Source: Anaerolineae bacterium (GTDB lineage: Bacteria; Chloroflexota; Anaerolineae; Promineifilales; Promineifilaceae). Taken from it: a DNA stretch of 64,000 bases. Location of the stretch: assembly GCA_019637635.1 (NCBI GenBank), contig JAHBVI010000009.1, positions 27,935-91,934 of the forward strand. The letters are read 5' to 3'. The stretch's first letter is position 1, and every line of letters begins with the position of its first letter. The notes beneath the pieces are model-generated. The model was not told the origin of the DNA. It saw only the letters and a program-made list of their open reading frames with translations, and searched no databases. Below are positions 34,616 to 42,567 of this stretch, piece by piece. The translations under genes were made by a program, and so were the position numbers.

Positions 34616-36036
34616 TTATTCTTCTGACGGGGAGGGGATGGACGGCCGCCATAGATCGTAATAAGGTAACTTGCCATCAAGAATAACCCGTAAATTGTCT
34701 CCCGATAGCTGAGCCACTGTCAGCGTAGCGAGTGTGAGGTCATCACTGCCTGGTAGCCAAGGATTTATAGACAAAGCCACATATTGACCGTCTGGCGACC
34801 ATTGATAATCTTCAACATATACATGTGGCTGGCTCGCCTTCCAACGCGAATCCTTCCATAAGTATTCTTCTTACCTTTGTAAATTATCCATTGTGACAGG
34901 GCAAGAAATTGTTTTCGTGGGTAATTCCATATAGCAGAAACCACTTTTCTCACTACTCCGTTCTCCCCAATAAACAAACCCGATTTTGCTGCCATCTAAG
35001 GTATTCAGTTAAAGATACCAATTTCTACTCCTCTTTCGTCCTGCCATTGGGTGACTGATTCCAGGCAATTGTACTCACCTGTTAATACGTCGAGCATACA
35101 TGGTGGCCCTTCGTTAAGACTATAAGCCGGATAGAGGAGCCGATAAGGAAGTACTGGTGACCATTTCAAACCTCTATGCTCTAAATTATTGTATTGTGCC
35201 TGTAGCTTTCCCTCCTGTGAAAAGATAGCCAGTGCCGGTTCTGCTCTTACACCATAACTTGCCGTTGGGTCTTCAACCCAAATGGAATTGATTGCTACGC
35301 CTGGGCTCCATCAAAAGACCAGGTGACATCTATTCCATCAGCAAATTCGTTGTTGAACGGATCGGTTAATTCGATCTCTTCACCAGTTTCAACGTTTATC
35401 AATGTGGCCACGGTTGGGGCATTATTATCTTCCACAATACGAATCAGGTAACGGCCGTCTGGTGATGATATACTCCTCACTCCAGGTGTAAAAACCCTGG
35501 GCATTTCAAGTCGTTTTAACTCCCCTGTTATTAAGTCTAGCTCCTCCACAGATCTGAATGGATCGTCATATGATGTGAGATACTCAATATGTATGTACAA
35601 ACCATCTTCATGTTCTATCCATGTTGGATGAACATACTCGGCAACAGGTATATCAAACCTTTCTCCGGTTTGAGCAATAAAAACGGTTACTGCATTCTCA
35701 CGACCACGTACATCTGATGTATGTAGCAATAAAACATTTACAGCGGGGTCTAACACCCAGGGCGGTATGCTATAATAAACAGGTGTTGGTGTGGGTACGG
35801 GTGTAAGAGTGGGTTGTGGTGTATTTGTTGGTCGGGGATCTTGGAAGGTGTTTCGATAGGTGTTGGGGAAAAAGTCGGCACGGCCGTCACCAAAATTCTG
35901 CACGGTTGTACCTAATTCCGTCTTCATCGCTACCATCGTGTGCGGTGGAAGGGTGGCGGGCAAACGTAGCCTCCGGCGTACAGCCTCAACATCACGAAAC
36001 CAACAACAACCCCAGGATATTTGCTTTTGCGGCCAT
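34616..36036 (-). pseudogene. Frame-disrupted beta-propeller lipoprotein
   Basis: Read on the minus strand, a gene starts at ATG 36036 behind a perfect AAGGAGG with a lipoprotein-like leader (MAAKANILGLLLVS). It loses frame, is open as 'PTNTPQPTLTPVPTPTPVYY' to 'SISSPDGRYLIRIVED' and 'WSFDGAQA' (35963-35295), shifts to a frame with 'AINSIWVEDPTASYGVRAEP' and 'CMLDVLTGEYNCLESV', shifts again ('TLDGSKIGFVYWGERSSEKS'), and ends in a frame with 'YQWSPDGQYVALSINPWLPG' and TAA at 34616-34618. At least four frameshifts separate coherent segments of one TolB/WD40-like propeller protein. Decay or clustered sequencing indels could both explain it. Confidence 0.75.
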
Positions 36037-36211
36037 CAGGTTTTGCCTCCTTTCCAGCTTGCCGAAAGTATGCAGAAGTTATCCTGGGCAAACAACAGCT
36101 AAAACAAACGAATGGACGACGGTGGGGCTACGAACGGTTGAGGGTCTCAAAAAAATCCGCACGGGCCACGAAGAAAACGACAACCGACCATCAGCTGCCC
36201 GTTCGGGCTGA

Positions 36212-36511
36212 TCAACCGTTATCGTTTTCGGAAGCGTCCAGGCTCCTCTTCCAGGCGGCCGACTGTTTACCGGCCCCGGCATTGCCGCCAAAGACCATCA
36301 TCAGGCCCAGAATGAAGCCAAAATTGTACCAACGGCCGTTGTTATGCAGCTCATACACCCCCACATTGTCTTTGAAAAGGGAAACGCCAAAAGCAAAGGG
36401 GGCAATGAACCCGTGCCAGAGACCTTGCCAGAATCCGGCAATTTTCCCTGCCTGATTGGCTGAGTTTTGCAATTCGTTTGGCCCCGCGGCCACCAATAGC
36501 TTTTTCATCAT
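36212..36511 (-). CDS. Small conserved membrane protein
   Basis: The protein is 99 aa from ATG 36511 (36508 also possible; GGAGAG precedes both). Two hydrophobic segments, 'FWQGLWHGFIAPFAFGVSLF' and 'YNFGFILGLMMVFGG', flank a short loop 'KDNVGVYELHNNGRW'. The GLWHG-F-FG pattern is one I have seen in uncharacterised small bacterial proteins; no function is assigned. The tail is charged and Ser/Asn-rich. It stands alone between the disrupted lipoprotein and the phosphodiesterase. Positions 36037-36211 hold nothing recognisable. Confidence 0.75.
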   Translation of the reverse strand: MMKKLLVAAGPNELQNSANQAGKIAGFWQGLWHGFIAPFAFGVSLFKDNVGVYELHNNGRWYNFGFILGLMMVFGGNAGAGKQSAAWKRSLDASENDNG

Positions 36512-36617
36512 ACTCTCCTTTTTGTAGCTGCCCAAACCAGGAGAAATGATAAAGGAATGGAGAGGAACATGTGAAGTGCCAAACGGCCGTGACCCCCACG
36601 ATGGATGTCACCCATTC

Positions 36618-37418
36618 TCACAACCGGCTGGCTCTCTGAGGATGATCCGTCGTCAGGCCATCCACCCCCAGCCAGGCCAGCAGGCGCATCAAGGCGGGCG
36701 CATTAACCGTCCACACCCAGACGGTATACCCGCGCCGGTGCATCCGGTACACAAACGTCGGGTCGAGCAGAACACCCGGCCAGAACACGTCCACCGTTTG
36801 CCCCGGCGCAATGGGCGGGATAGGCCACGGTTTGGTGACGGCCAGGCCAATGGGGATGCCGGGGGCCAGGCGATGAAATGTTTCTAATGCGGCGTGGTCA
36901 AAGGAGATGACCACCACCCGTTCTTGCATCTGGTGTTGCGCCAGCAGCGCCAGGATTTGCTGGCTGATGTCCGGGTAAAAGTGGGGGTCTTTGATCTCGA
37001 TCACCAGCGTCGCCGGTTTGTCTTGCAGCAGAAGCAAGACATCGCTCAATGTGGGGATGGTTTCCCCGGCAAAATGTGGGTCAAAGTAGCTGCCCGCATC
37101 CAGCCGGCGCAGTTCCGCCCAGGAGAGTTCCCGCACCGGGCCACGGCCGTTGCTGGTGCGGTCAATGGTCTCATCGTGAATCACCACCAGCATCCCATCG
37201 GCCGACCGCTGTACATCAATTTCAATGTACGGCGCCTGGTGCGCCAGGCCAACGCGAATAGCCGCCAGCGTATTCTCCGGGGCCAGCCCTGCCGCCCCCC
37301 GGTGGGCGATAATGGCCGGTTTGCTCGCGCGCCCCTTCTCGCGGAGAAGCAGGTGCAACCCGGCCCAGAAGGCAGTGAGGAAAAAGAAGAGGGCAGCGGA
37401 TTTTTTTATCATGGTCAT
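36618..37418 (-). CDS. Glycerophosphodiester phosphodiesterase
   Basis: The 266-aa protein has an N-terminal membrane anchor or signal ('SAALFFFLTAFWAGLHLLL'). The GDPD barrel has 'PAIIAHRGAAGLAPENTLAA' (catalytic His and Arg), 'YIEIDVQRSADGMLVVIHDE' (metal Glu/Asp and second His), 'VIEIKDPHFYPD' and 'VWVWTVNAPALMRLLAWLGV'. It hydrolyses glycerophosphodiesters to glycerol-3-phosphate and an alcohol, probably outside the membrane. It follows the ABC importer operon (its start is 42 bp beyond the ATPase stop), so the importer may bring in a related organophosphate; this link is inference. Confidence 0.92.
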   Translation of the reverse strand: MTMIKKSAALFFFLTAFWAGLHLLLREKGRASKPAIIAHRGAAGLAPENTLAAIRVGLAHQAPYIEIDVQRSADGMLVVIHDETIDRTSNGRGPVRELSWAELRRLDAGSYFDPHFAGETIPTLSDVLLLLQDKPATLVIEIKDPHFYPDISQQILALLAQHQMQERVVVISFDHAALETFHRLAPGIPIGLAVTKPWPIPPIAPGQTVDVFWPGVLLDPTFVYRMHRRGYTVWVWTVNAPALMRLLAWLGVDGLTTDHPQRASRL

Positions 37419-37466
37419 CGTGATGCGTGACTCGTGACCAAACCCTCACGCATCACGCATCACGAT
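37417..37466. repeat. GTGATGC-type inverted repeat overlapping the ATPase stop
   Basis: Arms 37417-37437 and 37446-37466 pair at 19 of 21 positions. The right arm contains the TGA (37460-37462) of the ABC ATPase gene, and the left arm reaches the start codon of the phosphodiesterase gene. Confidence 0.88.
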
Positions 37467-38530
37467 AATACCAGACACGCCTCCGGCTGGAAATGTACAT
37501 TCACCTCTTCGCCGATTTGGGGCACCGCCAGGTGGGGGTTGTTGAACTCGTCCAGGAACAGGCTGTGCTCCTGCAAACGCACCTGAATACGCACGATGGA
37601 GCCGAGGAAGGAGATGGTTTCCACACGGCCGTACAGCCGATTTTCCGTGGCCGCCTGCCCATTGCTGCTGGCGTTCAGGGATAGCAGTTCCGGGCGTAGC
37701 GCCAGAGATAACGTGCCGTTAGACAGGGTGGTGGGCAACGGCCGTGCCGCCCGAATTTCTTGTCCATCCAGCAGCACCCGATCCGTGCCCGGCTGCACTG
37801 TCAGGCCAGGCACAATGTTCAGCGTGCCCACAAAAGAAGCCACAAACAACGTCTGTGGGAAGTTATAAATCTCAAACGGTGTCCCCACCTGCTCCATGCG
37901 GCTCTCGTTCATCACCACCACCCGGTCAGACAGCGACAGCGCCTCTTCCTGGTCATGGGTCACATAAATGGTGGTAATACCCAACTGCTGCTGGATCGCC
38001 CGGATTTCGGTGCGCAAGGAGAGCCGGATTTTGGCGTCCAGCGCCGACAATGGCTCATCGAGCAGCAGCAGTTGCGGCTGCACGGCCAGGGCGCGGGCCA
38101 GCGCCACCCGCTGCTGCTGTCCACCGGACAACTGGTAGGGATAGCGGTTGCCCAGTTCCGACAGCTTCACCAGCGCCAGCATCTCCGCCACCCGCTCTTT
38201 AATCTCGGCGCGGGGCCGCCCCGCCACCTTCAGGCCAAAACCGATGTTATCCGCGGCCGTCATGTTGGGGAAAAGAGCATACGATTGGAACACCATACCG
38301 ATCTGCCGCTGGTTCGGCCGTTTGTGGGTGACATCTTTGCCGTTCACCAAAATTTGCCCGGCACTGGGGGTTTCAAAACCGGCAATCATGCGCAGCGTGG
38401 TCGTTTTGCCACAGCCACTTGGCCCCAGGAAGGAGATGAACTCGCCGCTGGAGACCTGGAGATTGAACGAATCTACGGCCGTGACCCGCCCATACCGCTT
38501 TTGCACCCCCGTTAATACCAATGAACTCAT
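37460..38530 (-). CDS. ABC transporter ATPase (PotA/FbpC type)
   Basis: The 356-aa importer ATPase has Walker A 'FLGPSGCGKTTTLRMIAGFE' (about 34-53), Q-loop 'GMVFQSYALFPNMTA', signature 'YPYQLSGGQQQRVALARALA', Walker B 'LLLLDEPLSALD' and H-loop 'TIYVTHDQEEAL'. A C-terminal TOBE-like regulatory domain follows (about 240-356). It energises the two permeases upstream. Because the maltodextrin operon further right has no ATPase, this class of protein could in principle serve it too. The stop lies inside a repeat arm. Confidence 0.92.
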   Translation of the reverse strand: MSSLVLTGVQKRYGRVTAVDSFNLQVSSGEFISFLGPSGCGKTTTLRMIAGFETPSAGQILVNGKDVTHKRPNQRQIGMVFQSYALFPNMTAADNIGFGLKVAGRPRAEIKERVAEMLALVKLSELGNRYPYQLSGGQQQRVALARALAVQPQLLLLDEPLSALDAKIRLSLRTEIRAIQQQLGITTIYVTHDQEEALSLSDRVVVMNESRMEQVGTPFEIYNFPQTLFVASFVGTLNIVPGLTVQPGTDRVLLDGQEIRAARPLPTTLSNGTLSLALRPELLSLNASSNGQAATENRLYGRVETISFLGSIVRIQVRLQEHSLFLDEFNNPHLAVPQIGEEVNVHFQPEACLVLS

Positions 38531-38544
38531 ACCTCTCGCCTCGT

Positions 38545-39330
38545 CTACCGCACTCCGGCAATCTGGCGCTGTTCCGCCTGCCGGCCGCGTCCCAGGAAAT
38601 AGATCAACATCATCGCCAGCCAGGTCAGCCCAAAACTGATGATCGCCAGCGCCGCTGGTTCATAGGCCCGATCCTGCCCCAACTGCGCCATGTACGGGCC
38701 AAACGCCGGCCAGGCCAGCAGCGAGGCCAACGTAAACTCGCCAATCACAATCGCCACTGTCAAAAATGCGCCACTCAGCAGCGCCGTGCGCAAATTGGGC
38801 AAAATGACCCGGAACAAGATGGTGGGCCAGCCCGCACCCAGGCTTTGCGCCGCTTCCGTCAGGCGGCGCACATCCATACTGCGCAGCCCCGTATCCACCG
38901 CCCGGTACATGTAGGGCAGCGACAGCACCACGTACCCGGCCACCAACAGCGCCGGGCTGCTGACCAGCACCAGCGGCGGCCGGCTGTAGGTGCGAATTAA
39001 CCCAAATACCAGCACCACCGCCGGGATGACAAAGGGCATCAGGGTAATCAGTTCCACCACCGGGCGCAACTGCGGCAGCCGCAAATGCACCCAATACGCC
39101 GTAGGCACAATCAGCAGCAGGCTGACCACAATGCTCAACAGCGCCATTTCCAGCGAAAAGGTGAAGGTACGCAGGAAGCGAGGGTCGCCCAGCACATTCT
39201 GGTACGCCAGCAGACTGTACGTCCCTTTTTGCGCCTTCAGCGAAAATTGCAGGACGGCAACCAGGGGCAGGAAAAAATAAAAGGCCCCCAGACCGATCCA
39301 GAGCCAGGCCCAAAATGAAGATCGTTTCAT
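38545..39330 (-). CDS. ABC transporter permease (PotC/FbpB-like)
   Basis: The 261-aa permease starts at ATG 39330, overlapping the TGA of the upstream permease (ATGA). The frame's 106 upstream residues are out-of-frame read-through. About six helices are present: 'SFWAWLWIGLGAFYFFLPLV', then 'LLSIVVSLLLIVPTAYWV', 'LITLMPFVIPAVVLVFGLIR' and further. The ATPase-contact EAA loop reads 'LTEAAQSLGAGWPTILFRVI'. It forms the channel with the next permease. Confidence 0.88.
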   Translation of the reverse strand: MKRSSFWAWLWIGLGAFYFFLPLVAVLQFSLKAQKGTYSLLAYQNVLGDPRFLRTFTFSLEMALLSIVVSLLLIVPTAYWVHLRLPQLRPVVELITLMPFVIPAVVLVFGLIRTYSRPPLVLVSSPALLVAGYVVLSLPYMYRAVDTGLRSMDVRRLTEAAQSLGAGWPTILFRVILPNLRTALLSGAFLTVAIVIGEFTLASLLAWPAFGPYMAQLGQDRAYEPAALAIISFGLTWLAMMLIYFLGRGRQAEQRQIAGVR

Positions 39331-40220
39331 TTCAACCACCTCTCGGCGCGGCGCTGCAACAGGGAGTAGAGGCTGATGGAGACGGCCATCACCACCACCA
39401 TGCCCAGCGCCAGGGCATATCCCAGGTTGGGATTGTGCAGCACGTCGCCACGAATCTGGGCGCCAATGAGAATGGGTACCAGGTTGAGCGAACCGCCCGT
39501 CAGGGCGTAAGCGGTGGCATAGGCGCCAAAGGCATTGCCAAAGAGCAGGATCATCGTGCCCAGAATGGCCGGTAAGAGGACGGGAAAGGCCACGTAGCGC
39601 CAGTATTGCCGGTTGGATGCGCCCAGGTTGTGCGCCGCTTCTTCCCACTCCGGTTTTAACCCTTCCAGCGCCGGGGAGATGATCAAGATCATCAGTGGAA
39701 ATTGAAAGTAGAGATAGGTCAGGCTCAGCCCGGCAAAGCTGTACAGGTTAAAGCCGTGTTCATACGGGTTGAAGTTGAACAGTTCTTTGAGCAGGACGGT
39801 GACCAGCCCCACCCGGCCCAGGGTGGCGATGAAGGCAAAGGCCAGGGGCACCCCGGCAAAGTTGGAGGCGACGCCGCAGAAGGTGAGGATGGCCGTGCGC
39901 ACAGAACGGGGCACCCCACCCAACACGGCCGCATATGCCATGAGAAAACCAAAGACGCCGCCGAGTACGGCCGTGACCGCACTAATCTGAATCGTCGTCC
40001 AATAAGCCCGCATGATGAACGGTTGGAATAAGGCGCTAATATTGGCCACCGTCAGCTCTCCCTGCCTGTTTTGAAACGCCCCCAAAAAGAGGTAAAGGGT
40101 GGGCAAAAAGAGAAAAGCAAAGGCAAACAGAAAAAAGGGAACGACGCCCAACCAGTTCCAGAAAAGCTGGCGGGTGGCCGCGCCACGTGTGCTGGATGCA
40201 GGTGCAGTTAAAGAGGCCAT
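39327..40220 (-). CDS. ABC transporter permease (PotB/FbpB-like)
   Basis: The 297-aa permease has about six helices ('WLGVVPFFLFAFAFLFLPTL', 'AVTAVLGGVFGFLMAYAAVL', 'LTYLYFQFPLMILIISPALE' and others). Its EAA loop is 'WEEAAHNLGASNRQYWRYVA'. The N-terminus is Ser/Thr/Ala-rich and soluble. It follows the binding-protein gene by 59 bp, a gap filled by a perfect hairpin, and is coupled to the second permease by a 4-bp overlap. Confidence 0.88.
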   Translation of the reverse strand: MASLTAPASSTRGAATRQLFWNWLGVVPFFLFAFAFLFLPTLYLFLGAFQNRQGELTVANISALFQPFIMRAYWTTIQISAVTAVLGGVFGFLMAYAAVLGGVPRSVRTAILTFCGVASNFAGVPLAFAFIATLGRVGLVTVLLKELFNFNPYEHGFNLYSFAGLSLTYLYFQFPLMILIISPALEGLKPEWEEAAHNLGASNRQYWRYVAFPVLLPAILGTMILLFGNAFGAYATAYALTGGSLNLVPILIGAQIRGDVLHNPNLGYALALGMVVVMAVSISLYSLLQRRAERWLK

Positions 40221-40231
40221 AAAATAGAAAA

Positions 40232-40264
40232 AGACCTGACAGGTCTTTGAGACCTGTCAGGTCT
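40232..40264. repeat. Perfect 15-bp nested-palindrome hairpin, family D
   Basis: Arms 40232-40246 and 40250-40264 are exact complements with loop TTG. Each arm is itself a palindrome around a central A (AGACCTG-A-CAGGTCT), so alternative folds exist. Same family as 54535-54570. It lies between the binding-protein and first permease genes. Confidence 0.9.
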
Positions 40265-40279
40265 GAACCCTTTCATTTT

Positions 40280-41470
40280 TTAATCAGATACGTTCACATT
40301 CACCACGCTGTCCCACTGCTCCGTCACCACCGCTTTAGCCGCTTCCAACTGGGCAATGGTGGGGAAGATGGCTTTGGCGTACAGTTCCGCCGGGGGCAGT
40401 TTGGCCGCCAGTTCTTGCGGAATCACGTTGCGCGCCACCAGATCATCATAGCGGATGGGATGGCAGTATCCTTTCAACCAGATCAACTGCCCTTCGTCCG
40501 AATAGAGATGTTCCATCCATAATTTAGCCGCATTGGGGTGGGGCGCATAGGCGCTGATCGCCTGCACATAGACGCCACCAAAGACGCCATCTTCGGGAAT
40601 GACAATGGTGGTAGCGGGATTATCGCCGAACGTGTCCCGGTCGGTCAGCCCCAGGTAGTCCCAACGGACGACAATGGGCGTCTCCCCGGTGGCTAACGTC
40701 CCTTGTTTGGCGATGACGGGCACGAAGTTACCGGCCCGGTTGAGTTGGGCAAAGAAGTCCAGGCCGGGCGCGGCGTTATCCAGCGAACCGCCGTTGGCCA
40801 GGGCGGCGGCGTACACGGACTGGATGGCCTGGTTGGAGGTGCGTGGGTCGCCGGCCAGGGCCACCTGCCCTTTGTAGGCAGGATTCAACAGGTCAGCCCA
40901 CTTCTGCGGCACGTTCTCAATCACATCGGTGTTCACCTGGAAGGACAACACGCCGTAATAATCGCCGTACCAGTAGCCGTCCGGGTCTTTCAGTCCGGCC
41001 GGGATGCTGTCCCAGGTAGCCACTTTGTAGGGTTGGATCAACCCTTCATTTTGCGCCTGGGGGCCAAAGGCAAAACCAACATCAATGACATCGGGGGCTT
41101 GTGGCCCTTTGTTGTCTTTGTTGGCGCGGATGGCTTCCAATTCATCGCCGGAACCGGCATTGGGGTCAAGTTCGTTGATGGTGATGCCGTATTTTTGTTT
41201 GAACGTTTCCAGCATTTCGCCGTAGTTGCACCAGTCGTGCGGCAGGGCGATGGTGGTGAGCTGCCCTTCGGCCTGCGCGGCCTTGATCAGGGCGTCCATT
41301 TCGCTCATTTCACTTTCGCTGCCAGACGCGCTGCTGCCGGACGTGCCGCTGTTGGCAGGCGCGCTGGTGGGGGTGGCGGCGGTCTGGCTGCCGGAGCAGG
41401 CGGCGATCAGCGCCGCCAGGAGCAGCAGCACAGCCAACTGCCAGGCAAATAAATACGATTTTCGGGTCAT
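40280..41470 (-). CDS. Substrate-binding lipoprotein of a PotD/FbpA-like importer
   Basis: The 396-aa lipoprotein starts at ATG 41470 behind GAAGGAGAA. The signal ends 'LLLLAALIAAC' and is followed by a Ser/Thr/Ala/Pro linker. The type II binding fold includes 'IALPHDWCNYGEMLETFKQK', 'DVIDVGFAFGPQAQNEGLIQ', 'GYWYGDYYGVLSFQVNTDVI', 'PAYKGQVALAGDPRTSNQAI' and 'TGETPIVVRWDYLG'. Similar proteins serve polyamines, iron(III), thiamine or 2-aminoethylphosphonate. A phosphorus-containing substrate is hinted at only by the adjacent phosphodiesterase. Its upstream region has two ACGGCCGT in inverted arrangement (41523-41547). Confidence 0.88.
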   Translation of the reverse strand: MTRKSYLFAWQLAVLLLLAALIAACSGSQTAATPTSAPANSGTSGSSASGSESEMSEMDALIKAAQAEGQLTTIALPHDWCNYGEMLETFKQKYGITINELDPNAGSGDELEAIRANKDNKGPQAPDVIDVGFAFGPQAQNEGLIQPYKVATWDSIPAGLKDPDGYWYGDYYGVLSFQVNTDVIENVPQKWADLLNPAYKGQVALAGDPRTSNQAIQSVYAAALANGGSLDNAAPGLDFFAQLNRAGNFVPVIAKQGTLATGETPIVVRWDYLGLTDRDTFGDNPATTIVIPEDGVFGGVYVQAISAYAPHPNAAKLWMEHLYSDEGQLIWLKGYCHPIRYDDLVARNVIPQELAAKLPPAELYAKAIFPTIAQLEAAKAVVTEQWDSVVNVNVSD

Positions 41471-41522
41471 GGAATTCTTCTCCTTCGTGAAGATGGAATA
41501 TAAGAATGGCCGTCCCTGGGGT

Positions 41523-41547
41523 ACGGCCGTGTTGAACACACGGCCGT
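41523..41547 (-). promoter_or_regulatory. Paired ACGGCCGT palindromes before the binding-protein gene
   Basis: ACGGCCGTG and CACGGCCGT flank a 7-bp spacer, giving a 25-bp perfect inverted repeat. It lies immediately downstream of a TATAGT (minus strand, 41549-41554) that may be a -10; no matching -35 was found. It could be an operator or just two copies of the iterated palindrome. The rest of 41548-41760 shows no other feature. Confidence 0.45.
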
Positions 41548-41760
41548 TACTATATCCCCCACCACATCAAAGCAGATCAACATCTTGTTAACTCTTTGTT
41601 AAGTTCTGATTAAGAAAACAGGCTCTTTTACGCCCTCTGCCATAAAGAGGAGGCTGTTTGCGTTCACTCTGTCCGGCGGCGATCCCCATTTGACCAGGAT
41701 GTTTTGGCGGATGCATGGCGCTTCCAATTGTGTGTAACGGGGGAAGGGGCCAATCTACGC

Positions 41761-41796
41761 TTGCTCCCAATACGGGAGCGGCGTATAATCCAGAAA
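41761..41796 (+). promoter_or_regulatory. higBA promoter with embedded inverted repeat, apparently leaderless
   Basis: TTGCTC (41761-41766), a 17-bp spacer and TATAAT (41784-41789) form the promoter. The usual 6-7-bp distance puts transcription start at the A of the higB ATG (41796), and no ribosome binding site is present. The inverted repeat GCTCCC-AATAC-GGGAGC (41763-41779) lies in the spacer and fits autorepression by HigA. Confidence 0.72.
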
Positions 41797-42089
41797 TGCG
41801 GATTATTGCCCGTCGAACCTTACGCGAATTCTGGGAAAAGTACCCTGATGTGGAACAACCCCTACGTGCCTGGTTTGATCGGGTGAAAAAAGTTGACTGG
41901 CAAACGCCAACAGCGGTGAAGGATGATTATCGAAATGCCAGCTTTGTGGCCAACAACCGTGTTGTGTTCAATATCAAGGGGAATGATTATCGGCTGGTGA
42001 CGGCCGTCAATTATGAGTTTGGCATCGTCTATATCCGTTTTGTGGGTACACACCGCGAATATGACAAGATTGATGCCAGCACGATATGA
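41796..42089 (+). CDS. higB: HigB-type mRNA interferase toxin
   Basis: The 97-aa RelE-superfamily protein has 'MRIIARRTLREFWEKYPDVE' followed by 'PLRAWFDRVKKVDWQTPTAV', 'DYRNASFVANNRVVFNIKGN' and 'YRLVTAVNYEFGIVYIRFVG', the HigB_toxin pattern of short strands with conserved Arg and Tyr/His, ending 'THREYDKID'. Toxins of this type cut mRNA on the ribosome. ATG 41796 is chosen over the upstream frame start at 41715 because the homology begins there and the promoter ends just before it. It is followed 9 bp later by the antitoxin. Confidence 0.9.
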   Translation: MRIIARRTLREFWEKYPDVEQPLRAWFDRVKKVDWQTPTAVKDDYRNASFVANNRVVFNIKGNDYRLVTAVNYEFGIVYIRFVGTHREYDKIDASTI

Positions 42090-42098
42090 GGGACAGAC

Positions 42099-42470
42099 AT
42101 GGATATCAAACCGATTCACACGGAAGCAGATTATGAAGCAGCGTTGCAGGAAATTGACGGGCTGTGGAATGCGCAAGCAGGTACAGCCGATGGCGACAAA
42201 CTAGACGTTTTAGTGACGTTGGTAGAAGCGTATGAAGAAAAACAGCATCCCATTCTGCCACCAGACCCGGTTGAAGCCATTTTGCATTACATGGAAAGCC
42301 AATCCCTGACACGGCATGATCTGGAACCGTATCTTGGTTCCAGGGCGCGGGTGGCGGAAGTGTTAAATCGGAAACGGCCGTTATCCCTCAACATGATCCG
42401 CAAATTGCAGGCCGGGCTGGGCATTCCGGCCGACGTGTTGATTCAATCCTATGAACTGGAACGGGCGTAA
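42099..42470 (+). CDS. higA: HigA-type antitoxin with XRE helix-turn-helix
   Basis: The 123-aa antitoxin has an N-terminal helical part ('IHTEADYEAALQEIDGLWNA', 'VTLVEAYEEKQHPI') that resembles toxin-binding segments of this family. A C-terminal HTH follows ('SQSLTRHDLEPYLGSRARVA', 'EVLNRKRPLSLNMIRKLQAG'). It neutralises HigB and, with it, probably represses the promoter at 41761-41796. The order toxin-antitoxin is characteristic of hig loci. Confidence 0.92.
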   Translation: MDIKPIHTEADYEAALQEIDGLWNAQAGTADGDKLDVLVTLVEAYEEKQHPILPPDPVEAILHYMESQSLTRHDLEPYLGSRARVAEVLNRKRPLSLNMIRKLQAGLGIPADVLIQSYELERA

Positions 42471-42499
42471 ACAAGCACGGCCGTACTCCCACCTCAAAT

Positions 42500-42567
42500 A
42501 AAAAAAACCGGTAACAGCGGCGCGTGCTACGCCACCGATTACCGGTCACCGTTTACCGATTACCGTC
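42500..42567 (-). terminator. Terminator built from GTAATCG units after the oxidoreductase gene
   Basis: On the minus strand the stop TGA (42568-42570) is followed by GGTAATCGGTAAACGG-like units. A stem then forms from CCGGTAA (42539-42545) with TTACCGG (42508-42514), extended internally by GGTGGCG/CGCCGCT with wobble pairs. It ends in a U-run (A-run 42501-42507 on the plus strand). It is one of the few heptamer elements with terminator form. It also separates higA from the convergent gene. Confidence 0.75.

Noticed and set aside
39331..39648. N-terminal extension of the second permease frame
   Set aside because: Out-of-frame copy of the first permease's C-terminus; ATG 39330 overlaps the stop as ATGA.
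40703..41452. 249-codon plus-strand frame opposite the binding-protein gene
   Set aside because: Gly/Val/His-rich shadow of a clear lipoprotein gene.
42471..42546. Terminator of higA
   Set aside because: The U-tract is only on the minus strand, so the structure serves the opposite oxidoreductase gene.
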